From assembly GCF_044987625.1 (NCBI RefSeq), contig NZ_JBJDSB010000002.1:62001-126000 (forward strand): 64,000 nucleotides of DNA, in the 5' to 3' direction. Made by a program: the position numbers and the translations under genes. This stretch comes from Desulfobaculum sp044987625. GTDB taxonomy: Bacteria > Desulfobacterota > Desulfovibrionia > Desulfovibrionales > Desulfovibrionaceae. Shown here piece by piece: positions 33,251 through 40,206 of the stretch; within the stretch, counting starts at the first letter, position 1, and the number at the start of each line of letters is the position of its first letter. The notes beneath the pieces were generated by a model, which saw only the letters and a list, made by a program, of their open reading frames with translations, was not told where the DNA came from and searched no databases.

Positions 33251-34281
33251 ATACGCAGACAGAGGACGCCCATTCCATACTGGTTGTAGACGATGAGGCG
33301 GTCATCATCACGCAGATGGAAGAGATGCTCAGTTCCCTTGGGTATAATGTGGTGGGCAAGGCGGGTAGCGGCGCGCAGGCCATCAAGCTGGCGCAGGAGC
33401 TGTCGCCCGATTTGGTGCTGATGGACATCGTCATGCCCGGCGATGTGGACGGCATTGCCGCGTGCAGCGTCATCCAGCGTGAGATGGACATCCCGGTCAT
33501 CCTGTTGACGGCCTACGGCGACGACAAGCACATCTCCCGCGCCAAGGCTGTGCAGCCTTATGGCTATATCCTCAAGCCCAGCCAGAACGACCAAATCAAG
33601 GCCGCTGTGGAGATTGTTCTGGAAAAGAAGGCCGTGGAGCGGAATCTGGACGGTATGATGGACGGACTGCGCCATACGGCGGAGGACCGGCGGCTTCAGA
33701 TCAAGGAAATCCACCACCGCATCAAAAACAATCTGAACATGATTACGGCCCTGCTTGCCTTGCAGGCCATGCATTCGGCTACGCCGGAGTGTTCGGACGC
33801 GCTTCAGGCCGTGCGCAGCCGCGTGCTGACCATCGCGAAAATTCATGAAAAGCTCCATACCTCGGACAACATGGAGCATATTGACTGCGGCGAATATTTT
33901 GAGAGCATCGCCTGCTCCCTCCTGCGCGCCAGCGACAAGGCGGACGCCATCGACTTTTCCTTCCAGTGCGAGCCGCACCAGCTTGAGCCGGACAAGGTGA
34001 TGCCCATGGGCCTTATTCTCAATGAACTGGCGTCCAACGCCATGCACCATGCCTTTGGGCAGGGGGAGCAGGGGCGCATAACGATCAGCTTCCGCCGCGA
34101 AGGGCCGGACTATGTGCTGGCTGTCACGGACAATGGCGTCGGTCTGCCCGAGGGGGTGACCATGGAGACGGCGGAGTCGCTGGGGCTGGAGCTTGTGCGC
34201 AGCTTGGTGGCTCAGGTGGGCGGCACCCTGCACTTGCGGCAGGAGGCCGGAACCGCCATAGAGGTGCACTTTCCCGTGTAG
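33247..34281 (+). CDS. Receiver domain fused to HisKA_2-type histidine kinase
   Basis: 344 residues. An N-terminal REC domain (about 10-125) has DDE, phosphoacceptor Asp in LVLMDIVMPG and the conserved Lys in YILKPS. A HisKA_2 domain follows (phospho-His in IKEIHHRIKNNLN) and a HATPase (NELASNAMHHAF, DNGVGLPEG). REC-first kinases are usually controlled by phosphorylation of their REC domain by another kinase. Here the overlapping upstream gene encodes such a kinase. No output regulator is adjacent. A 19-bp terminator follows. Confidence 0.9.
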   Translation: MNTQTEDAHSILVVDDEAVIITQMEEMLSSLGYNVVGKAGSGAQAIKLAQELSPDLVLMDIVMPGDVDGIAACSVIQREMDIPVILLTAYGDDKHISRAKAVQPYGYILKPSQNDQIKAAVEIVLEKKAVERNLDGMMDGLRHTAEDRRLQIKEIHHRIKNNLNMITALLALQAMHSATPECSDALQAVRSRVLTIAKIHEKLHTSDNMEHIDCGEYFESIACSLLRASDKADAIDFSFQCEPHQLEPDKVMPMGLILNELASNAMHHAFGQGEQGRITISFRREGPDYVLAVTDNGVGLPEGVTMETAESLGLELVRSLVAQVGGTLHLRQEAGTAIEVHFPV

Positions 34282-34335
34282 TGTGGCGCAGATTTGCACG
34301 CCGTCCGGCAGCGCCGGGCGGCAGTTTGCGCCAGC

Positions 34336-34374
34336 AAAACGCCCCCGCTCGCACTGTGCGAGCGGGGGCGTTTT
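34336..34374. terminator. Bidirectional terminator, 19-bp perfect stem
   Basis: AAAACGCCCCCGCTCGCAC and its exact complement around one base; each strand ends in TTTT. It separates the convergent kinase and HD-GYP genes. Confidence 0.9.
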
Positions 34375-34416
34375 GGCGTGCCGGGACGCATAATGCGTGG
34401 ACGGCCGGGCCGGACG

Positions 34417-35415
34417 CTAGATGATTTCCGCGCCGGAGAGGATTTGGACAAAGCGTTTGTACATGTCCATATCGATTTCGTCCTGCATTTGGTTGCGCAT
34501 AAGGTGCAGCACCTGAAAAGGATTCATGGCCTTGGCGTAGGGGCGGTCCGAGGTGAGGGCGTCGTACACGTCGGCAATGGCGATGGCGCGGGCTTCCAGC
34601 GGGATGTCGAAACCCTTGGAGCCGCAGGGATAGCCGCTGCCGTCCATGCGCTCGTGGTGAAAGAGGATGCAGTTGTACGCCGTTTGCGACAGGGCTAGCT
34701 GCGAGCACAGCCCGATGCCCTTGACGGGGTGCTCGTTGACGATGCGGCGTTCCTGCTGGTTGAGCGCGCCGGGCTTGTTGAGGATGCGCTCGGGGATGAG
34801 GGTTTTGCCGATGTCGTGGAGCATGGCCCCAAGGCCGCACTGCACCAGGTGCTCTTCGTCCAGTCCATAGGCCTGCAAAATGGCCGAGGAGTACAAAAAG
34901 ACGTGCATGCAGTGGGCGTAGGTTTTGTAATCGTGCTCCACCAGCTGGGCTACCGCCTTGAAGGAATTCTCCAGCGTCAGGAACTGCACGCCCTGATTCA
35001 CAAAGTCGATGATGCGGTTGAAGCTGTCCTGCTTGATCAAGGTATCGGGCAGGCGGTTGTCAAAGGCTTCGCGCACAATGGAGACGGACGTGTGGTGGAA
35101 GAGCTTGGCGCGGTCCGGCAGGGGGATGTCTTCGTTCATGAGGATGGTGCCGAGGTTGGCCTCAACATATTCCTTGTACGAATCGCTCTCGCTGGAGCGG
35201 ATAAAGACTTCCTTGATGCCGTGCTCGTACAGGGCGCGTCTGTGACGCTCCGTAAAGCATTCCTCTTCAGAGGCATAGAGGACGTAGCCATCGCCCTGCC
35301 GCAGATAGACGCTAAAGCGCCCCATGCAGCCGGGGGAGATGAGCAGGGGCGACACGGCAAGGTAGTCGTCCCGTCTGGAGCGTGTCCCTGTGTTTGTGAG
35401 GGGTTGGTTAGGCAT
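34417..35415 (-). CDS. HD-GYP domain protein, probable cyclic di-GMP phosphodiesterase
   Basis: 332 residues, no membrane segment. The N-terminal ~130 residues form an uncharacterised domain with GRFSVYLRQGDGYVLYASEEECFTERHRRAL, a region often found before HD-GYP domains. The catalytic domain (about 150-320) has HCMHVFLYS, GAMLHDIGKTLIPERILNKPG with the HD pair, NEHPVKGI, HHERMDGSGYP (the GYP loop) and DVYDALTSDRPYAKA. All metal ligands appear present. The family degrades c-di-GMP, favouring motility. The ribosome binding site is weak. Confidence 0.9.
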   Translation of the reverse strand: MPNQPLTNTGTRSRRDDYLAVSPLLISPGCMGRFSVYLRQGDGYVLYASEEECFTERHRRALYEHGIKEVFIRSSESDSYKEYVEANLGTILMNEDIPLPDRAKLFHHTSVSIVREAFDNRLPDTLIKQDSFNRIIDFVNQGVQFLTLENSFKAVAQLVEHDYKTYAHCMHVFLYSSAILQAYGLDEEHLVQCGLGAMLHDIGKTLIPERILNKPGALNQQERRIVNEHPVKGIGLCSQLALSQTAYNCILFHHERMDGSGYPCGSKGFDIPLEARAIAIADVYDALTSDRPYAKAMNPFQVLHLMRNQMQDEIDMDMYKRFVQILSGAEII

Positions 35416-35844
35416 AACGTCGTGTGCTTCCAGTTCGGCCTTCTGGTGGATTCCATGAAAAAACGCGCTGCATCGGGTGTGCCTGCGGCGCGGAAAAGGT
35501 CTCAGGACCGGGTGTTTAGTAGATGTGGCGCATTATGCGCGCCTTGAGCAGGGGGAGATATACGTCTTTCACTTGTAAAAGTATAGGGGGAAAATGCAAA
35601 AGCCTGTACCGGGGTAGGATAGAGTGTTCGATAGTCAGAGCTGATCGATGCAGTGGGAAATTATTACAAACGGAATGGAGTTGATTCTGGCGGAGACGGG
35701 TGGTGTTGCAGGGGTGCCCTCTCTAGTGGCAATGCATCCTGTGGAACTCTGGTTTGCTGCGGCGTTAAGAGGCGGTGATTTGTCTCGAATTATGAAGACG
35801 TTACGCAGTTCTTGCGCCCAAGATAAAGACCATGGAGGCGCAGA
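35416..35844. other. Intergenic stretch between HD-GYP gene and moaA
   Basis: Less GC-rich than its surroundings. A TATACT hexamer on the minus strand (about 35585) could be a -10 for the HD-GYP gene, but no matching -35 is seen. A short plus-strand open frame at 35648-35914 has no ribosome binding site and runs into moaA. Confidence 0.4.
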
Positions 35845-36855
35845 CTACCCCCCTATGGCGGCCATGCCCTTGGCGCTGACATCGGTGTCACGCTCCTTCT
35901 GGAGCAGGCGGTAGCCAAGGGGCTTGTCGCCCACAGCGCGGGCGATGGCGGCGTGCAGGTCGGCGTCCGTGACGCCGGGCGTGCGCAATAGGCCGCGCAG
36001 CGGCGTTTCGTTGTCGGAGTAGAGGCAGGTGCGCAGCGCGCCGTCGCTGGTCAGACGCAGGCGGTTGCAGGTGGAGCAGAAGTGGTTGCTCAGGGCGGAG
36101 ATAACGCCGATGCGGCCCGCGCCGCCGGTGATGGAATACATGCGCGCCGGGCCGTGGTTCTTTTCGTTGGTGGCGGGGACAAGCTGGGCGTGGCGGCGCA
36201 GCGTGGCAAGAATGTCCTTGGACGACATGTACAGCCGCTGGGTCCAGTGGCTTGCGCCCATGGGCATGAACTCAATGAAGCGGACATCAATGGGCTGGGT
36301 GCGGGCCAGTTCGACAAAGTCCGCCAGCTCGCTCGTGTTGACGCCGGCAAGGGCCACCGCGTTGAGCTTGACCCGCAGACCGTGGGCGAGGCAGTCGTCA
36401 ATGGCGCGGCGGACGTCGGCATATTTGCCAAAGCCGGTGATATCCTTAAACCGTTCGGGACGTAGGGTATCGAGGGAAATATTTACGGTGCTCATGCCAA
36501 GGCGGGCAAGGCGGGGAACCACGCCCCGCAGCAGCGTACCGTTGGTGGTCAGGCGCAGGTCCAGCGCCGGGTGGCGCTCGGCAAGGCGCTCCAGAAAGTC
36601 CACAGCGCCTTTGCGCGCTAAGGGTTCGCCGCCGGTAAAGCGCACCTTGCCAATGCCGCGCTGCGCCAGCACGCCGATGACGCGCTCAATTTCCTCGTAC
36701 CGCAGGATGTCGCCATGCGGGATGAATTCGGCGCGGCCGGAACTGCAATACATGCAGCGCAGGTTGCAGCGGTCCGTAAGGCTGACGCGCAGGTAGGCGG
36801 CGGTGCGGCCGTGGGCGTCGGTGAGGGGGCATGTGGGCGATGTGGGCTTCTGCAT
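35845..36855 (-). CDS. moaA: GTP 3',8-cyclase MoaA
   Basis: MoaA is the radical-SAM enzyme that starts molybdopterin synthesis from GTP. The 336-residue protein has the SAM cluster CNLRCMYC near 29-36, the GGEP motif (RFTGGEPLARKG), and the C-terminal second cluster Cys residues in NHFCSTCNRLRLTSDGALRTC. The C terminus here ends with DVSAKGMAAIGG, close to the usual GG end that is needed for activity. It is the last gene of the DMSO-reductase operon (17 bp after the ferredoxin gene) and supplies cofactor for DmsA. Confidence 0.95.
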   Translation of the reverse strand: MQKPTSPTCPLTDAHGRTAAYLRVSLTDRCNLRCMYCSSGRAEFIPHGDILRYEEIERVIGVLAQRGIGKVRFTGGEPLARKGAVDFLERLAERHPALDLRLTTNGTLLRGVVPRLARLGMSTVNISLDTLRPERFKDITGFGKYADVRRAIDDCLAHGLRVKLNAVALAGVNTSELADFVELARTQPIDVRFIEFMPMGASHWTQRLYMSSKDILATLRRHAQLVPATNEKNHGPARMYSITGGAGRIGVISALSNHFCSTCNRLRLTSDGALRTCLYSDNETPLRGLLRTPGVTDADLHAAIARAVGDKPLGYRLLQKERDTDVSAKGMAAIGG

Positions 36856-36872
36856 GGGGATATCCGTAGGGG

Positions 36873-38000
36873 TTAGAGCCTGTCGCCATTGGCGCGGCGC
36901 GCGCACAGGGGGCAGAGGGGACCGTCGGCCCCGGCGAAGACCGCGCCGCAGCGCTTGCAGGTGGCCAATTCCCCGCTGGCAAGGAGCCGCGCGGGGGCGG
37001 CGAGCAGGGCGGGGGGACCCGGCGTTACCGTGAGGCTTTTGGGCAGGCAGGTGCGGCGGCACAGGCCACAGCCTATGCACTGCCACGGTTCATGCTCCAA
37101 ACGGAACGCGCCGCTTTGTGTTGTCATGCACAGGGCGCCAGTGGGACAGGCGCGGGCGCATGCGCCGCAGGCGGTGCAGGTCCGGGAGACGGTGATGGCG
37201 CTGACGGGCGCGATGTGTGAGGGGGCCTCGCCGGGCGCAGTTTCCTGCGGGGCCGAGGTGGCACAGAGGCGCTCCAGCGCGGCGTGCAGGAGTCTGCGGC
37301 GCGCCGGGGGCTGTTTGTCCTCGCCTTCGCCCGCGGCGGGCAAGAGGAGTGGGCGCGGGGTTGTCGCCGCGGTTTTGCGCGGGGCAAATTGCCGCAGCAG
37401 GGCGCGTCGCGAAAGGGCGGGGTCCGAGGCATCACGCGGGGCGCGCGCCGCTTTGCCGCGCGCGGCCGGGGCCTGCGTGATGGTGAGGGCGCCCGGAGCA
37501 AGCTGGTCAAGGAGCAGCGCGGCGTCGCGCAGGCGCTTTCCGTGGTCGCCGCACTCGCACGCAGCGCAGGCGTTGGCCGGGAGGACCAGCGCGGTGACGC
37601 CGGAGGCCGCAAGGGCGGCCAGCGTTTCCACACCAAGGGCGGAGAGGCACCCCGGTATGCGGATAACGGGCGCGTCGGTGTCCGTTTCAGGGCCAGCAGG
37701 CGCGCCGGAACAGGCAAGGGCAAGGGTGCTGCGGTCCTCACGCAGGGATGCGGCGCGCAGGAGGTCCGCCACGCCGCCACAGTGCAGGGCATCCGCAGGG
37801 CAGACCGAGGCGCACAGCCCACACCCAAGACAGGCCGAGGCGTCCACATGGGGCGCGTCGGCAAGGGTGATGGCTCCCGCAGGGCACACGGCAACACACC
37901 GCCCGCAGTGCCGCGAGGGCGCGGGCAGGCATGCACCGGGAGTGACCTCCGGCGGCGTGGCCGAGGTCTGGCGGGAGAGCAGGGCGCGCCACAGGGCCAT
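36873..38000 (-). CDS. Polyferredoxin-like 4Fe-4S protein of the DMSO reductase operon
   Basis: 375 residues. Four 4Fe-4S-type clusters appear as two pairs: CGRCVAVCPAG and CLGCGLCASVCPAD near 30-70, then CTACGACARACPTG and CIGCGLCRRTCLPK near 270-330. A C-terminal zinc-ribbon/rubredoxin-like knot follows (CKRCGAVF, CPLC). The middle (about 80-250) is Ala-rich with a further Cys group (CAACECG). It may deliver electrons to the reductase or to its maturation, or bind the TorD/Tat complex; this is inference. ATG 38000 lies 1 bp after the torD stop codon. Confidence 0.8.
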   Translation of the reverse strand: MALWRALLSRQTSATPPEVTPGACLPAPSRHCGRCVAVCPAGAITLADAPHVDASACLGCGLCASVCPADALHCGGVADLLRAASLREDRSTLALACSGAPAGPETDTDAPVIRIPGCLSALGVETLAALAASGVTALVLPANACAACECGDHGKRLRDAALLLDQLAPGALTITQAPAARGKAARAPRDASDPALSRRALLRQFAPRKTAATTPRPLLLPAAGEGEDKQPPARRRLLHAALERLCATSAPQETAPGEAPSHIAPVSAITVSRTCTACGACARACPTGALCMTTQSGAFRLEHEPWQCIGCGLCRRTCLPKSLTVTPGPPALLAAPARLLASGELATCKRCGAVFAGADGPLCPLCARRANGDRL

Positions 38001-38001
38001 A

Positions 38002-38655
38002 TTAGGCGGTCTCCACCCCGGCGAGGATGCCGTCCAGCTGGGCAAGGGTGCCCCGGCCAAGCTGGGCAATGCCCCGGTAGTAGTTGGTGGCGGCCTTTTC
38101 GGCAATCTGGTCAAGGCACTTGGGACCCCATACGCCCAGATGGTCGGCAATGAAGGTCCGCGCGGAGGCGATGTGCTCGCGCATGGTCTGGGGCGCGCCG
38201 TCGTCTGCGGCCCGCAGGGCCAGCGTCAACAGGTGCGCCACAAAGGCGAATTCCAGCCCGATGTGGTCATCCGGCTGGTGGGCGTTGTCCGGGGCTTCAA
38301 GGCCGTAGGCGGCAAAGATGCGGCGGACCTCAAAGGTGGGCTCGTCAAAGAGCAGGCGCTCGCGCGTGGTCCAGACGGATTCCCAAACCGGAACCGGGTC
38401 CGTGGGGCCGATGAAAAGCTCGGTATGGTCGCGGGAGACGGCGTGCATGGCCTCGGGGCCGGACACGGCGAAAAAGGCGCGCAGGGTTTCAAGGCCCTTG
38501 GCGGTGTCGTCGGTGTCGGCGGGTAGGGGCCATTCGGCAAACAGGTCGTCCTTGCCGAGGGTCTCCAGAAAGTCCTGCGTCGGTTCGGCAAGCAGGGCGC
38601 GGCTGAAAAAGCCGCAGGCCAGCGTACAGGCGCTTAAGGTATCAATGGTGCTCAT
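38002..38655 (-). CDS. TorD/DmsD-family chaperone for the molybdoenzyme
   Basis: This all-helical cytosolic chaperone binds the Tat signal of its partner reductase and holds it until cofactor is inserted. The 217-residue protein shows the family's features: RDHTELFIGPTDPVPVWESVW near 73-95 and PDDHIGLEFAFVAHLLTLA near 130. It lies downstream of dmsC and upstream of the ferredoxin gene; DmsA here has a twin-arginine signal, so it is the likely client. Confidence 0.88.
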   Translation of the reverse strand: MSTIDTLSACTLACGFFSRALLAEPTQDFLETLGKDDLFAEWPLPADTDDTAKGLETLRAFFAVSGPEAMHAVSRDHTELFIGPTDPVPVWESVWTTRERLLFDEPTFEVRRIFAAYGLEAPDNAHQPDDHIGLEFAFVAHLLTLALRAADDGAPQTMREHIASARTFIADHLGVWGPKCLDQIAEKAATNYYRGIAQLGRGTLAQLDGILAGVETA

Positions 38656-38670
38656 AGGTCATCCATGAAT

Positions 38671-38694
38671 CGGGCCGGGGTTTCCCCCGGCCCG
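38671..38694 (-). other. Intercistronic hairpin with GAAA tetraloop between dmsC and torD
   Basis: The minus strand has a 10-bp stem CGGGCCGGGG/CCCCGGCCCG capped by GAAA, a GNRA loop. No U tract follows. It may stabilise the dmsABC part of the mRNA or set the ratio of enzyme to chaperone. Confidence 0.6.
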
Positions 38695-38703
38695 TTGGTG
38701 TTG

Positions 38704-39570
38704 TTACAGGCCGATGCGGGCGTAGGAGAGGTAGAACATCATCCTGCCCAGCACTTCGCCCGCGGCCACAAAGGCCAGCGCGCAGAAGGTGGCGGTAATC
38801 ATGGTGCCGGAGGCGCGCTCCAGCATGGCGCGGAACGTGGCCCAGCCAAAGAGCACGGCGCCGGCCACGATGAGCAGCATGCGCACCACGAACAGGCCGG
38901 AGCCGCTGGCGAACAGCACGCTCAGGCCGGAGACGCCGTAGTGGTTCTCGGCGCTTCCTGCCACCATGGACAGCGGAATGCCGATGAACTGCAGCGCCAG
39001 CCCAAGGGCGGCCACAACGGCCACCACGCCAAACAGGCGGCCACGCAGGGCGTCGTCGTCCGCGCCGCTACGGCGCATGCGAAGCGCCAGCAGCAGCGCG
39101 CTGCCAACAGCGCCGATGAGGAACGTGGTGCCGAAGAAGGACAGCGCCGTTGCGCCGGTATCCCACACAGGGATGGTCACCAGCTGGTACACGCGGGACA
39201 TAACGTACACCGCAACCAGACCGGCCACACAGGCCAGCGCGCCCAGCGCGCCGGCACGGACGCCCTTGGAGCGCAGCAGCGTCAGCACGGCAACAAGGCC
39301 GAAGAAGCTGCCGGTGGCAAGGATTTCGCGGCTCAGCCACGACTTGCCGATGTTGGCCACCGTGAACACGCTATGCAGGGGCGTGCCAAGGTGAGACAGG
39401 GAGATGACAAGGCCCACAGCGGTGAGCAGGCATGCGGCCGGCGTATGCCAAGACAAGAGCGAGGTGGCCCTGTCGTCTGCGCTGAGGGCGCGGGCGATTT
39501 CGGACACGATGAGCATCCCCGCCGCACACTGGACGAGGATGGTGAACAGGATAAGGCTCCATTCGTTCAT
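38704..39570 (-). CDS. dmsC: DMSO reductase membrane anchor subunit DmsC
   Basis: An inner-membrane quinol-oxidising anchor that passes electrons to the DmsB clusters. The 288 residues (E. coli DmsC 287) form about eight membrane helices starting with WSLILFTILVQCAAGMLIV. The pattern of HLGTPLHSVFTVANIGKSWLSREI near 65-90 is typical for DmsC. ATG at 39570 is 2 bp after the dmsB stop codon, with GAGGAGG within the dmsB end. Confidence 0.95.
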   Translation of the reverse strand: MNEWSLILFTILVQCAAGMLIVSEIARALSADDRATSLLSWHTPAACLLTAVGLVISLSHLGTPLHSVFTVANIGKSWLSREILATGSFFGLVAVLTLLRSKGVRAGALGALACVAGLVAVYVMSRVYQLVTIPVWDTGATALSFFGTTFLIGAVGSALLLALRMRRSGADDDALRGRLFGVVAVVAALGLALQFIGIPLSMVAGSAENHYGVSGLSVLFASGSGLFVVRMLLIVAGAVLFGWATFRAMLERASGTMITATFCALAFVAAGEVLGRMMFYLSYARIGL

Positions 39571-39572
39571 GA

Positions 39573-40193
39573 CTAGACCTCCTCGGGGTTGCGGATCTTT
39601 CCGCTGCGGGAACCCGCGGGCTGTGCGTTGCGGTTGGGCCGGAACACGAGGTTCGGCTGCGTGATGCCCTTGTCCGGCAGGGGTGCGACAACCTGCGCTT
39701 CGCCGTACTTGGCGACGAGGTCCTCGTACTCACCGTAGTGGAGCGCCCTGCTGGGGCAGGCGGCGACGCAGGCCGGAGCCTTGCCTTCTTCGAGGTAGTC
39801 ACGGCAGAAGTCACACTTGGTCATCTTGCCGATTTCGGGGTTGTACTGCGGGGCGGAGTAGGGGCAGCCCCATTCGCAGTAGCGGCAGCCCACACACTTG
39901 GTGTGGTCCACGCTGACGATGCCGTTCTCATCCTTGTGCATGGCCGTGGTGGGGCAGGAGCGCACGCAGATGGGATTTTCGCAGTGGTTGCACGACAGCG
40001 ACACGTAGTAGGCGAAGATGTTCTGGTCACAGCTGCCGTCGGCATTGGTGACCCAGTTGCCGCCCACATATTCGGAAACGCGGCGGTACAGGACGCCTTC
40101 GGGCAGGTCGTGCTTGTCGATGCAGGCGATCATGCACGTCTTGCAGCCGGTGCAGGCTTCCATATCAATATAGAAAGCAGGTCTCTTGAGCAT
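39573..40193 (-). CDS. dmsB: DMSO reductase iron-sulfur subunit DmsB
   Basis: 206 residues (E. coli DmsB 205). Four 4Fe-4S clusters are coordinated by CTGCKTCMIAC, CNHCENPICVRSCPTTAM, CVGCRYCEWGCPY and CDFCRDYLEEGKAPACVAACPSRAL. It transfers electrons from DmsC to DmsA. The end NLVFRPNRNAQPAG is also as in DmsB. AAAGGAG precedes the ATG; 13 bp separate it from dmsA. Confidence 0.97.
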   Translation of the reverse strand: MLKRPAFYIDMEACTGCKTCMIACIDKHDLPEGVLYRRVSEYVGGNWVTNADGSCDQNIFAYYVSLSCNHCENPICVRSCPTTAMHKDENGIVSVDHTKCVGCRYCEWGCPYSAPQYNPEIGKMTKCDFCRDYLEEGKAPACVAACPSRALHYGEYEDLVAKYGEAQVVAPLPDKGITQPNLVFRPNRNAQPAGSRSGKIRNPEEV

Positions 40194-40206
40194 TGGTCAG
40201 ACTCCT

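Noticed and set aside
35755..35775. Sigma-54-like sequence TGGAACTCTGGTTTGCT region on the plus strand
   Set aside because: GG-to-GC spacing is one base too long and no gene follows in that direction.
35648..35914. Possible 88-codon gene upstream of the HD-GYP gene
   Set aside because: No ribosome binding site, unremarkable product, overlaps the conserved end of moaA.
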